Below, piece after piece: positions 38,368 to 52,080 of a stretch of DNA of 64,000 nucleotides (position 1 is its first letter; every line of letters begins with the position of its first letter). The notes under the pieces were generated by a model, which ran no database searches, was not told the origin of the DNA, and saw only the letters and a list, made by a program, of their open reading frames with translations. The stretch covers positions 62,001 to 126,000 of the forward strand of contig NW_002476033.1 in assembly GCF_000189635.1 (NCBI RefSeq), written 5' to 3'. The DNA is from Tetrahymena thermophila SB210 (lineage: Eukaryota; Ciliophora; Oligohymenophorea; Hymenostomatida; Tetrahymenidae). The position numbers were made by a program, and so were the translations under genes.

Positions 38368-38409
38368 TCGACCAAATAAGACTTTTTTTGATTCGGTCGA
38401 ATACCGAAT
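38368..38409. repeat. Nested inverted repeat, GC-richer, only in spacer A
   Basis: TCGACC pairs with GGTCGA across 21 nt, and ATTCGGT pairs with ACCGAAT across 5 nt immediately after. The element is out of character with the surrounding A/T sequence, and the aligned part of spacer B has unrelated sequence. It could be the footprint of a small inserted element or a local regulatory site. Confidence 0.4.
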
Positions 38410-38907
38410 AATTTAATGATTTTTATTGACAAATAAATAAAAGATAATTATGGATTCCGCTGTCTTTCCATTTTACTATATATATAATTTTTATCATAAA
38501 TTCTAAAATTATGATATTTTGATTTTATAATAATTTAACATTCACTAATTGTTTATTTTTTTTTTACCTTAATTTATTTGTTTACAGTCTTTATTAATAT
38601 ATAAAAATATTCTTTTCGATAACATCAAAATTATAGCTTAGTCACTGTGTTTTTAATTATCTTATTCAAAATCCTAAAAATTGAGATTTCAAAAATCCAG
38701 ATGTTTTTCAAATAAGTTATCTTGTATTTCTCATTATTTACTTTATAATTAAATTGACTTATATTAAGGAACTAAAATATACCATAAGTAATTTTAAATA
38801 GAAGTAAGAGGCTTAAAGTCACTTTACATATTTTTAAAACGATTAATAAATAATTCCTTTAATTTATATACAAATTAATAATTAATAAATAAAAAAAGTT
38901 GAGAAAT

Positions 38908-41900
38908 ATGCCATATTAAAAAATAACTAGATCTACATTTGCTTTTCTTTTGATTGCTCTTTGTGTTTAAGGGCTAAATTGCCCTAATGTTGAAAAATAC
39001 GACAGTAAAATTGCTTTAGGTATCAAATAATAAATCCTTCATTCATATTTTTATAAATAGACCCTGTAAACTTTTATTAATATTATGTGCAAAACATGAT
39101 TATCATACCTAAAACTAATATTATGATAATAAATACGATGCAGCAAAATACTGATGGTTCAAGCTATGTTTATTATATAGATTTAGTTTCAGCGCAAGTC
39201 ATTAATACAATTAAGCGTAATGTTATCTATTATGCAATTTTTATAATTTTATAATATAATTTAAAGCAAGTTATTAGATTGCTAGCATGAAATACCACTA
39301 ACTTACAGATAAGATTGTAGTTATAAATAAAGGAAGTATCTTAATGACTGATCCTTACACATTAAAGGTTTTGAAAACTTTTTCTGCATTTAATCTCTTT
39401 TAGCTTGAATTAATTGAAGCAACAAATTATGTAATTGTTAGTCTATACTTAAATTAGTGTTGGGTTGTTGATGTTGATAAATAGAATTTAGTTATCGATA
39501 TGGATAACGCTAACAGCTTAGAATCATTTCCTGATAATTCTTATCTTAATCAATATATCACTAAATTTATTACACTCTCAACTGGTCAAACAATAATTGT
39601 TATAAGTAACAATAGAGGTTTGATATATTGGACTATTGATCTTAATAGTTTTACTTATAAATGGAATGGCTTCATAAAACCTTGTAATATTCTAATAAAT
39701 TAAATGCCTCAATAAATTATAATTAAATATATATATATAAATAAAGCTATTGTAAGATAGTAAGGTGATCAATATTGGAGTTTTAGTAAACATCCAACGA
39801 AAGATATCCTCTTCTTGGTTGGAGCTTATCAATAAATTTTAGTACTTTAAATAGTTGATATTGTCTAAGGAACATTTAACACACTTTTTAAATAAAGTAT
39901 TTATATCTTTTAAAATAACTAATTTATTAATAAATTAAATATATTATATTTTATATTTGAAAGGTTTGAATAATTATTCATCAAATGAATTCTTTATAAA
40001 TATGCACTATATTGTCTTGGAGGGTTAAGACATTTTTATCACTAATTTAGGTCAATATTTACATAATTTTAATGTTACCTTTAGCTCTGATTTTACTTCT
40101 TTAAAGATAACTGAAACCGCTAATGAGTAGGTAGTTAGCTATTTTGTTTGGACACCATACTAAGAAATGAACTCCATTTTTATATCTTCCGGAAATTATG
40201 TTTCAATTTATAATTACAAGCAAGAATCAATTTCCAAAATGCTTTGTAATATTTTTAAATAAATAAATTCATCAGTGTTAACATTTTTTAAATTATAAAA
40301 GATTTCTATGGAAATAGATGGAATAGAAGATTTATTAGTAGATAAGTTGGAGAAACTGATAAGATTGTGCTTGTTGATAATAACTAAGTATACCTATATG
40401 AAAGAAACGGCTTTGGATTCTAGCTTTTAAATAAAAATAAATAAAAACAGCAGCTAAATTATAATTAAGTAAATGATTATGGGGTCGTTTACGAAGTAAA
40501 ATATACCATTAATTAATATTTGGTAAAAACTGGGGATTAATATACTGATTATATAACTACTTTTCAAATATACCCACTAGAGTCGCCTGAAAATGTAATA
40601 ATTTTATTTTCATTTAACATAAAAAACTTAATATTTTTTTTCTTCAGACTATAGATATACATGCTAAGTATGGATTATATTGGAGTAATATTAATTAAAT
40701 AATAGATCCATTCTTTTTCAAAAACGTTATTTGGGTTGCATTAAATGATAATAAGAAATCAGCAAGCTATTTAATATCTTTAGTAAATTGCTAAACTGGT
40801 GAAATTTTTTATTTGAAATCAGACTCGCTAGATGATAAGAGCATAATTATGTAATATGGCCTTGCCTCATTAGATGATCCAGATAATCAAGAACTCATAG
40901 CTATAGATACTAAAGGAAATATATATTCATGGGATTTAAGCTAACCTAACTTTCCATTTAAATTTTCTTAAAATTTTAGTAACTATATTTCTTTTATTCA
41001 TAACATTACAATATTATTTATACTTATAAAAATATATTGCAAATAAAATTATTAAATTTTTATTTAGAACATTTATTAATTAAGAATAAAACAAAAAAAT
41101 TTAATGCCTTTATTAAATATTTTTGTTTGAGCATTAACACTTAATTTTATCAACCTTAAAAATTGCTCCTTAAAATAGATATTATTATATTTTATTTAGG
41201 GTAATCTTTAATCTTATTTTTATTTTATCAATGTATTTTACTAATTTCTTTTTAAAAAATTTATAACCTTTCCTAAATTTTTAAGTGAAGAATTTAATCT
41301 AAAATTATTGAAAATATATATTATAATTATTAATTAATAATTTTAAAATTAAAAGATTGTTCAAATATTTACACAACAGACATATTTTAGTACAAAAAGA
41401 TTAAGAGATTAATAATGTTTTGCCCAGATAATTACGTTTATTCTTTTGATTATTTTACTGGATAATATTCAAAAATAGTTCAGCTTACTATGTTCCCAAC
41501 AGCTTTAAAAGCTATAAATCGTCTTCAAATGGTTTTAATAGGAGATTTCAACACAGGCTTTGCATATGTTTTTAAATATGATCCAAATAAGGATTAATTT
41601 AACTTATTTTTAAAATTTAAACCAACTAAAACTAGCGATTAGTTAGGTTTTATGGATGTAACATATGATAATATTTTGTGGATTTAATATTAATACAGTA
41701 ATGTGTTTTACAATATAGGTGATTGTTTAAATGATCCTTAATAATGCTTGGAATGCACTTAATAATATTATTTTAATGCTACTAATCTATATGATTAAAA
41801 TGGGTTATATGGAAGTGGTTAGCTAGATTCTCCATTTATTACTTCATACAATTTTTTTACATCAATGATTAAAGTAAACCATAAAATTTAAATTAAATAA

Positions 41901-44900
41901 TTTCAATATTTAAATTCTATTTATTTAAGAAAAAAAATAATAAGTTTTTTTAATTTTTAATAACTTAAAAATATTTGAGCTAATATTTATTTTTAAATTT
42001 ATATAGGCTTAATTTTATTAGGGTCTTCTTTTTAATGTTAGTAATATGAATGTAGAAATAAATATCTCTCCTGAGAATGCTTTAATCTTAAATCCAAACT
42101 TCATGAATTTTGATTTTAATGATATTATATCTTTGATTTTTTAAAGTTTAGAACCAGGAGTTTATGCTAGCATTTAATATTTTAATAATCTTTAGCTTTA
42201 AGACTATAATTATATTGGATTTAAAGATATTATCATCAATTTTGATCATACTTAAAGTAATAAATGTGGATTATCTTTTCTAAATATTTAGAGTGGTGTA
42301 TTGTTAAATAATATTTAGCTGTTCCCGTTAATGAAGCCTTCCTAAGCTTAAAGTTGCTAATACATATATTCTGAAAGCTCACCATTAAGCATTTAAAATT
42401 ATAAAATTTAGAATGAAGATTTCACTTATCATTAGTCTATTTTAAGTTCTTTTAATAATAATGATGTAATATAATATTGTATTATTAATAATTTTATTAA
42501 CTATTTTATTTTTTAATAGATTAAAATTTTAAACTTTTCACTCATAAATTGCACTTTAGGTAATAATTTTAGTATTTTAAGGCAAATATCAAATGTCGAT
42601 GCATATATTGATAATTTAAACATTACGGATAACAAATGCTCTAATATAAGTAATAACAACAATACTTCTTTTTTGTTTACAGCAGGTTTATTTTAAGTTA
42701 ACGGAATGACTATGAATAATAATAAATTTTGTAGAAAATCAATATTTTCAACTGTTGTTTCTCTTTAGCAATCTAACTATATTTTTAAATTTATCAATGT
42801 AACTTCTTAAAACAATACCTTTTAAGTAAGAACTACCTATGTATTCTTTAATGCACTATACTCACTTTTAATTTAACCTGATCATTAGCTGGTTATGTAA
42901 AATATTTCATTTATTGATAACTAACTATTTGTATAAAACAACAATGATTTAAAAACTGCTCAGTATTTTGAAACTATAAAAATTTCAAGCATCAATATGC
43001 AGAATGTTTCACTTCTAAATCATTTTGATATTTAATTAGGATTAATGCAAAATACAGATTCAGCAACTATAATGAATTTTAATTGCTCTAACAATCAAGC
43101 ATACATTCTGTAAATACCTAATTAATTGACAGCTAGTTGTTTATAGTTATATGAAGTTTTAAGTGTTGGAATGTAAAACATTAATATTTTTAGGAAAAAA
43201 GCATACGATTCTAGTTTAATATTTATATAAAATTTTTTTACATAACAATCAACATTTAATATGAAAGTAGCTAATTTTCAAGATTTATCTTTAATTTAAA
43301 GTGGCATAAATACATATGTAAGTCCTGTTTACATTCAAAGCAGTTATTAAATAGATGTGGAAATAGACTAAGCTATATTCTAAAATATATATTTATAATC
43401 TGTGGAGTATAGTTTAAGCTATTCCTCTTTAGCCTTGTAGGTTACAAACTACATAGGAACCTTTGTAATAAAAAACTCTTATTTCCTAAATTCGTATAGC
43501 TAATCAATTTATGGGTTTGTTTATGCGTAAACAAATACTTTGATATTAGATACAGTTGTTTTTAATAATCAAACATTCTATAATAGCTAGAAATAATAGT
43601 TATTCTAACAATATGGAGGTTTTGTTAATGCATAAATTGAAAATTTAAATATCTCAAAAACCAATTTTAATTAATCAACTTCTATAAAAGGAGGATTCTT
43701 ATATTTGCTGTAGTTTGGAAAAACATTTAAAATTAATATGATGGATACCATTTTTAATGAAGGATATGCTTCTACGGATGGTGGAGCTATATTTATAGAT
43801 TCAGGAAATAACTAAGTTTAATTAAACTGCGTTAATTGTTAATTTAGCAATATTTACACTCTTCTCAGCTAAGCAAGCAGCATTGGAATACAGTAAAATT
43901 TAAAAGTTTTAATTAAATAATTATTTTTCATCCATAAATCATTTCATTTTTTCAAATAATTTTTATTTTAAAATAGGAAATACTCTAAAATTAATAATAA
44001 AGCCTTAAATTCTATTACATTATAAGGAGGCTATATAAAAAACGTAAAAGGAATTTTAGATAATTACTTTCTTGATGTTGTAAATACTAACCTTTAATTC
44101 TTGGAGATTAATTAAATTTTATCAGAAGTCTTTGGATCAGACTCTCAACCTTATTTGAAGTATTCTCTTTAAAATTTCAATCAATAACCAGCAATTATTT
44201 CTAACTTATAAAATTCAATATTATTGATTTAAAACTGTACTATTTCTAATTTAAAAAAGACATCATTTTAGACCACTTATCCATTAATAATTAATTCACT
44301 CACTTCTAACTTAACAATTAAAAATACAAATATAGAAAATTTAACCTATATAACTAGTAGTTTGTTATTAGTTGAGAGCTAAATATAATTAATAAATGTT
44401 AAGTTTAAAAATATAAATTAATTAACTCAAATTTCAAGACTTATTCAATCATAAGAATATTAGAATCCAAGTTAAAATGCAGCTACATTAATATCTGCTT
44501 TATAGTCTAGTGTAAATATAAGCTAAAACAGTATCTTTTCGAATGTTACCTGTAACTAAAATTGTAATGGAGGAGCGCTATAAATTTAATAGGGTAAATT
44601 GAATATCTAGGAAACCATATTTTAAAATGTTTCTGTAAAAATTTTCCAAAATATTTCAAATTATTAATTTTATTATAAAAATAGTCTAACTTTGGAGGTG
44701 CGATATATATTTTAGGATTAAATTAAACTAATACAATTTTTAATTCTTAGTTTATTGGTTGTTAATCTTAAAATGATGGTGGAGCTATTTATCTAAATGC
44801 CTAGCAAGATGACGTAAATAATACATTTCTATATTTATCTTTCTTATACTATTTATTTTATAGCAATTTTAGCTTACTATATCTCAGAGTAAATTCTCAG

Positions 44901-47900
44901 ACAATACTTGTTAAGCAAGAGGAGGTGCAATTTATGTTAATTCATAAATTAAAAATCCTTCAAACCAAAATTTTAAAATCACTGATTCAAAAATAATATA
45001 TAACAAAGCAGCTGTCGGTGCTGGTGTATTCCAATAAAATATATCAATAGATTAAAGCTAAAATAATATAATTTCTGCTAATAAAGCAAGTATTTCTGGA
45101 GATAATAGTGTTTCTTATCCTACCAAACTAAAAATAATTAATTTAGACAAGTTTTTAGGAACAAATAATGCTAATATTAATAATTAACTAATCTCTGTTA
45201 ATGATTTTAGGAGTGGAGCAAATATAACTGATATCGAATTTATTTTAGTAAATGATCATGATGAAATTTTTTTCCCAATTACATAAGATTAATAAAATTC
45301 TTATGAAGTTAATGTCCAATTTGACAAAACTATTAAAAAATTAAATTCTTATGTGGTAGGTGGTGATACCTATGCGAAATATGATCCAAATCTAAAAGCT
45401 TTTAAATTCAGCAATATTAGTTTATCTGGAATTCCTTAAACTTCTGTAAACCTATAATTTACTTCAGACTAGATTTATTCAGTAGATCCAAAAGATAATA
45501 AATTTGTATAAAATTATCATTTTAATTTAACAATAAACTTTAGGTCATGTAGTACTGGTGAATAAATAACATAATTAGATTAAGTAACTTAGTGCTAGAT
45601 ATGTCCTGAAAATTACTACTCTTTCAAAGTATAAAACTGCTAAGAGTGTCCTAAGGGTGCTACATGTTTAGGTGGATCTAATATTGGAACAATTGCTGGT
45701 TATTGGCGTAAAAGTAATGATAGCGACATAGTACTTTCCTGCAATAATCTTCCTGATAATTGTAAGGGAGGATCTTATGGGGATAATATTTGTTATGAAG
45801 GACATATTGGAGCACTTTGTGAAGAGTGTGATGTAAATTTTATAACAATTTAATTTAAATATACTAAATTTTTATATAAATTAGATATATGGATAGTATT
45901 GGCCACATTCTTATGCTAAATCAGCTAAGTTTTCGTGTACCAGATGTGATTAAATAAAAAACAATGTATGGATTGTTGTTTTAATGACTATTTGGACTCT
46001 AATTTCTATGTGTTTAGCAATTAAAGGAGATGTTGATGTGTTGAGAGAAAAAGTTGCTATTTATACAATTTAAAAAAATTTATCTAGAAAAACAAAAGCT
46101 CATTAAAGGAGATAGTCATCAGTATAAATTAAAACTATGAGCTTTAGTAATATATAAGAAATTAAGAACGTGGAAAGATAGAAACGCACATCAAATAAAT
46201 TTAAAATGGAATTAAATAAAAACGAAAATAAGTCTGGAATTTTTATTAAGATGCTTACTAATTATGTTTAAATTGTCGGATCAATAGCAACTTTTAATCT
46301 CTCTATTCCATCAGGTAATTAATTAATGATAAATAAAATATTTATGATTTTAAAATATATCTTTTATCAAAAAGGTATATTCGAATTTCCTCAATCTTTA
46401 GGTTAACCACTTAAATAGACTATGAACTCACTTGACTGTGCATTATAAGAATTTAATTTTGAGATGCCAATAATCTATGTTAGACTACTTTTTTCACTTA
46501 GTCTGCCAGTTATTTATTTGATACTGTTTGTCTTATGCATGATGATATATTACTTAATCAAATATATTAAGCACAGAAAAGAAAAAAATCAAAATTAATT
46601 TCCATGGTATATATTAACAACAGCTATAATTTTCCTCATCATTTATGTTCAGCCAGATTTAGTTGCTCAGATTATTTCTTTACTATCTTGCAGATAAATT
46701 GGAGACACGAATTATATTTTATCAAATGTTTCTTTTGTCTGCTATACACATGAACATTATTACTATGCGTTTACACTAGTTTTACCAATGCTCATATCAT
46801 GGGTTATTATAATACCAGTATTTCTATTTTTAGTAATAAAAAAAAACAAAAATAATTTAGATTCGATTGACATTAAACTTAAGTATGGATTTTTATATAA
46901 AGAATACTAAGAAAGTGCCTTTTATTGGGAGTTTGTTAAGATGGTAGAAAAATTAGCTATTATTCTTTCTCTCAATTTTTATTCTCAAAGTGTTGTAACA
47001 AAGGCTGTTCTCGTTTTTATTGTCATATCTGCTTATGGTATTTTATCACTTATAATTCATCCATACCAAGAATCTGAAGTTAATGAAATAGACGTAAACT
47101 CTACAAATGTATGTGCTATTACTGTCCTTTTAGGTTTATTTATGTACAATAATTAGTATCCATACTTTGTTTATACTTCTCTAGCATTAATAATAATAAT
47201 AAATGTGTGGTTTATCATTAAAATACTCAGCAAGATTATAAATTCTTACAAAAGCTAAATGTTAGAAATTAAAGAAAAAATTTTAACTGCTTTATCCAAG
47301 AAGTTCAATTATTTCAAAAAATTTGTTAACCAAGAAAAGAAATAAAATGGAAAGATAAAACCTGAAACTAAGAAGAAATTTTAATAAATACTTTTAAAGT
47401 TCTTAGCATTAAAACCAAGTTAAAAAAGAGAAATATATTTAACATATATATAGAAAAATATAGGTAATAAATAATTTCTTATAATTCTATTTTTAACATT
47501 ATTAATTTTTTTAGATGAATATTTAAAGAATTTCTAAGGTGATATAAATGAAAGTAACGCTACTCTAAATTAAATTGAAAAGAATTAAGAGGATAATGAG
47601 CAATAAAGTTAATTGAAATAATTTTTCAATAAAGAAATTCAAGCTTCATAAAAAAGCGATTCTACACCATTTTATAAATATACAATATAAGATAAATAAG
47701 GATAAATTGAATTTAAAAATGGGAATAATTAAATTAAATTTAATTAAACAGAAAGTCTTTAATTAGGTAAATATTTTATTTTATTTCTACAATAAAAAAA
47801 AAATTTTTTTCAAATAAAAATAGAAAACAATATTGAGAATTAATTAAAATAGAGTTAAAAGTAATAAGAATAAGATTAAAAGTTATTTTCAACAGAAATT

Positions 47901-48718
47901 AAGAAAGATCAAGATGACAATGATTTAATTAAATTTAATGATCAATTAGAATCTTTGTATTCTGGTAATTATTTTTAATTTATCCTGATTTTAACTAAAA
48001 ATAATTTTTTATTTATCTAGAAAACTAAGATGACAGAGTTAATACAGATTAATATTTTGTTGATTCTAATAAGTTTTTAATGAATTTATAGCCTAAAAGA
48101 ATTTTATCAGATATCATTTTCTAGAATTAAAATCTCTATGCTAAATCTGATCAATAAACATTAGTATATGTTGAAGAAGTTGATGAGATAAATTGTAAGT
48201 AATAAGATAAGAAAAATGAAAATTTCAATGAATAAACTGAGTTTAATTTAAGATCTCCTAATTATTCAGAAAAAGGCACTTAAAGAAATTAGCACGTGTT
48301 TGATTCTAAAAAAAATTTAATTAAAGATAAATAATCAGAAAATTTTAGTAGATAGGAGTATAAAAATGACTAAAGATAACAAGAGACTATTACAGAGGAA
48401 AATATATAAAATTTATAACATAAAATTAAAGATGATTAAAATGATAGCAAACAAGGATAACAAATTTCAATCTCCATGATTGAAGGTAAAACTTAAATTT
48501 ATTATTGTTTTTTAATATTTTATTTTAATTAAAAAGAAAAAAATAAAAACAATGCTGGTAAAATAGATTTAGATATTTACTCTAATAGAATAATAACTGG
48601 ATAGCAATTAACTGACACAAAGTTAGATTTAAATTATAACACTGAAAATTTAATAAATATTTAAAATTCATAAGACACAATTTATAATTTAGATATTGAA
48701 GTGTAAGTTAATAAGTGA
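38908..48718 (+). CDS. Giant receptor-like membrane protein A: propeller, beta-helix with GGAI repeats, multi-pass membrane region
   Basis: 19 exons give 2788 residues; all phases fit and the sum is a whole number of codons. Introns start at 39005, 39217, 39684, 39897, 40246, 40595, 40979, 41874, 42466, 43893, 44635, 44814, 45833, 46315, 47464, 47767, 47965 and 48486. All are 50-133 nt except intron 7 (40979-41379, 401 nt). Order: signal peptide (STFAFLLIALCVQG); propeller-like strands to about residue 640; a Cys cluster (CLNDPQQCLECTQQYYFN); a parallel beta-helix to about 1720 with NDGGAIYLN, ARGGAIYVN and STDGGAIFID repeats like the GGAI/FxxN repeats of Pmp-type surface proteins; a Cys-rich stalk (CPENYYSF..CQECPKGATC.., GHIGALCEECD); about 8 membrane spans (residues 1960-2400); and a Gln/Asn/Lys-rich tail. 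A surface sensor or adhesin is likely; ligand unknown. Confidence 0.85.
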
Positions 48719-48765
48719 AAAAATTATTTATGATATGTTTTAATTTTATTTTTGTTTTTTTAAAG

Positions 48766-49291
48766 TTTTACACATTAATTTGGTAGATGCTTTTTAAATA
48801 TTTTTAAATCTTGCTCTCAACTAAAATAAAACACTGCAAATCCTCATTAATTAAGGGCTGAAATTTTATAAAATAGAAAAATTTTTGATTAAGAACTTTT
48901 TGAATATGTTAAAACAATTAAAAAGTTTAATCGTTAGAATATAATAAAATTAGATTTATTGATTTTTACTAATTTAAGAAAAAATCATTAAAAGAATTAG
49001 GAGAATAATTAAGCTACAAATAAAAATATTATACTGCTTTTATTCTTTTAATTTTCTAGCAATTTTATTTTTTAGGTTCAATCTGCATATAATAAGCTTA
49101 ATATTTCTTTCAAAATAATTAAAAAACAAATTTATTACTATTAAATGTCCAATATGTATGGCTTATTTTTGAGATAAATATAAACTCATTAAAAAAAATC
49201 TTTATAATTTTTAGTTTATAAATAGTTAATTTTTAATTATATTAATTATTAAAATAATATAATTTAAATATAGTCAAGAAATTTAAGATGA
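48766..49291 (+). CDS. Possible extra 3' exon of gene A, or relic
   Basis: If the ribosome does not stop at 48718 because a GT at 48715 is spliced to the AG at 48765 (51 nt), the phase fits and opens a frame to 49291. Its first 90 codons look real (RAEILQNRKIFDQELFEYVK). Gene B has neither the splice site nor this sequence and stops at the matching TGA, so gene A's main form probably also stops at 48718. The stretch may be a remnant of an older, longer C-terminus. Confidence 0.3.
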
Positions 49292-49955
49292 CAGATTTAT
49301 TACATATTAATATTATATTAATTCTAATATTTTTTAATTGAGTTACTGCATAAAAAACTTCAAAGATAAAGATCTAAAATTAAAATAAGTAAGCTAAATC
49401 TGATCAATAAAATTTATTAAACAATGTAGAAATTGATGAAATAAAATACCAAATAATATGAATAAAATAGAAATTTAAATGAATTAATTATGTTGATTTC
49501 AAATATAAATATCACTTTAATACTGAAAACAGTACTTAAAGAAAATTAATTCATGTTTAATTCTGAGATAAATTTACTTTGATAAATAATCAGATAATTT
49601 AAATAACTAAAGTTATAATTAAAACTTAAAAAACTTAAAATTAACAAAAAGCTAATATATCAATAGAAGAAGAAATAAAAAGTTTATAGCATAGAATTAA
49701 AGATTATAAAGATGATAGCAAGAAAGGATAATAAATTTAAACTAAGCTAATTGATGATAATCAATAAAATATTAGATTAATTATTGTTTATATTTAATTT
49801 TAATCAATAATAAATAAAATAATTGTTGTAAAATAAAGCGAAAATATTATTCTAAATTCTAAATTAGTATTGAATAATAACTTATAGTATTTAAAATTCA
49901 TAAGACCTGATTTTATAATTAGGAAGTTGAAATTTAAGTTAATAAATTATATTAT
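49280..49955 (+). pseudogene. Decayed copy of the array gene's 3' tail (second, longest)
   Basis: Resembles exons 18-19 of the giant genes from 'taagatgacag' on (compare 48025), including 'gctaaatctgatcaataaa', 'aaaacagtacttaaagaaaattaattcatgtttaattc' and the intron 18-like core. Its frame is broken by several changes. It shares more with the first decayed tail (36648-36940) than with the intact genes in the overlapping part, for example 'ttagattaattattgtttatatttaattttaatcaa'. It marks the upstream end of unit B. Confidence 0.75.
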
Positions 49956-52080
49956 TATAAATTTTATTAGTCTTTTTTTGAAAATAATTTAAATAATTTT
50001 TATATTTTTATGTCTAAGCTATTTGCTAAGTATCACTCAATTAACTATCACCTTAAAATGTTGACTTATCTTTTAATAACAATTAAAAAATAAAAATTGT
50101 ATAATTTAAGTTTTATTTAAAATGGGTACTCTTTATTAAAATATTATTCAAAAATAGTTCTTGTTTAAAAGTTGAATAATATATTCACTTTAGAATGTTT
50201 AAAAAGAGAAGTGTTGTCTTAATCATAAAATCATCTTTCAAAAATTATGATATTTTTTGTTTCTAGAAAAATGTAATACTTACTAATTAATTACCTTTTT
50301 ATCTTAAATTTTCAATTATAAAAATGTATTTTTCTATAACTTAAAATTATTACTAATTCACTTGAATTTAAATATTTGATCCCTAATACAATAATCTAAA
50401 CAATTAGATATGAGATATCTTACTTTATCTTAAATAATATGTTTTTTCTAAAAAATTGACCATAAAGTAAATTACTAAACGAGCAAAATATATATTATTT
50501 TTCATTTAATTGCCCCCTAAATTTTAAATCTTAAAAAATTCTACTTAATTAAATAAACTCATAAATAAACGTAAATAATAAAAAAAATGTAAACTAACAG
50601 TTATGTGCTGTTAAACAATAATTATTTTTCAAATAGCAAAGTAATATTCTTGAGACATCTAACTGTTCTTTTTGAAATATTTATTTTCAATTTTTTTTTT
50701 TACTCTAATTATTTTAGTTAATTTCAATTAATTTCAAACTTAGGCTAAATTTGATTATTTCATCTCAAAGTTGTCTTAGAATTTTTATTGATTTCCTTTC
50801 TTTTGAAAAATTTTTAATAAAAAAATATCAAATTTAAAAGGCAAATGTTTTTGACTATAATATAAAGTATTTAATGACAATAAATAACAATTTTTCATAT
50901 ACATAGCAAAGATTATTAAAATATGAATTTTTTGATGATATTTCTTTTAGAATTAAATAAATCTGTTGATAATAAATGATAATTAAATTGGTTAATGAGA
51001 TAAAATAAATTAAATATTTTTCGACAATTATAACAATTATAATTATTTTTATTATTTTTTTAATATTTTTATATATTTTCAATACTTTTCTTCAACTCTT
51101 AAAATAAAACTAGTAAGATAATCATTTTATATTAATTATTTTTTTGTTATTTTAGGTTTAGCCTTTTAATAATTGTATTTATAAATAATAGTGAATTGAT
51201 TTGATATATGTTATTCCTTTAAATATGTAAAATTACCTTGAGAAAAATAAAAAAAAGTAATATTAAATCTGATTTTGAAAATATATATATAATTACATAG
51301 ATTGGAATTGAAGATGATAGATATATTTACATTAAACTATATCATCTAATAAAGTTATTGAAAATTGATATAAATATTAGATTATGATAACTCCATATTA
51401 ATTTTTAAAAAATAATAGAATTTAATTTATATATTTTTCAATTTGACAAATAATTAGAGGTTCATTCATTATAAATTCCGCTGCCTCTCCCATTTTTCTA
51501 TATATATAATTTTTATCATAAATTCTAAAATTATGATATTTTGCTTGCTATTATAATGTAACACTAACTAATTGTTTATTTTTTTACCTTAATTTATTTG
51601 TTTACAGTCTTTATCAATATATAAAAATGCTTTTTTCGATAACTTCAATTATTGCTTATTCACTTTAATTTTAATTTTTGATTATATAAATAAATAATTT
51701 TCTTTGTTTGTTAATTGAGAAAGATTAATATATCTTTTTTCAATTAATTTTAATTAAATTTCACGATAAATAAGAAGGAGGAAAATACCCAAAACCAAAT
51801 ATCTAATTAAAATAGATGATTTTTCCCCTTTCTTTCTTTTCCATAATTTAATTTAAAAATTGAGAATGCAAAAATGAACCTGTTTTCTAAATAAGTTATT
51901 TTAAATTTATCTTAACTTACTTTTCAATAAATTAATTAATATTAGGGAACTAAAATATATCCTTATGCATTTTAAATTGGTAGAAGATTATATGCTCTTT
52001 AAGTTTTTAAAGCAATAAATAAGTAATTCCTTTAATATATATAAAAATTAATTAATTAAAAAATACAAAAAATTGAGAAT
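49956..52080 (+). repeat. Spacer of array unit B (promoter side of gene B)
   Basis: Homologous to spacer A with many indels. Relative to A it lacks the GC-richer inverted repeat, carries different AT-rich sequence at about 51270-51450, and has about 160 extra nt at 51680-51850 that include a pyrimidine stretch (ttttcccctttctttctttt). A minus frame at 50855-51082 is low complexity and not a gene. Confidence 0.75.

Larger units (their letters stand above)
36941..38907 (+). repeat. Spacer of array unit A (promoter side of gene A)
   Basis: Homologous to 49956-52080 and 62821-64000 along its length, but much less conserved than the exons. It holds the palindrome at 37686, an ATCATAA/TTATGAT inverted repeat near 38494-38516 that is also in spacer B, and a GC-richer inverted repeat at 38368-38409 that spacer B lacks. 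Presumed to contain the promoter and 5' leader of gene A. Confidence 0.75.

Noticed and set aside
50855-51082. Minus-strand frame of 75 codons
   Set aside because: Ile/Lys/Tyr low complexity inside an array spacer and not conserved in spacer A.
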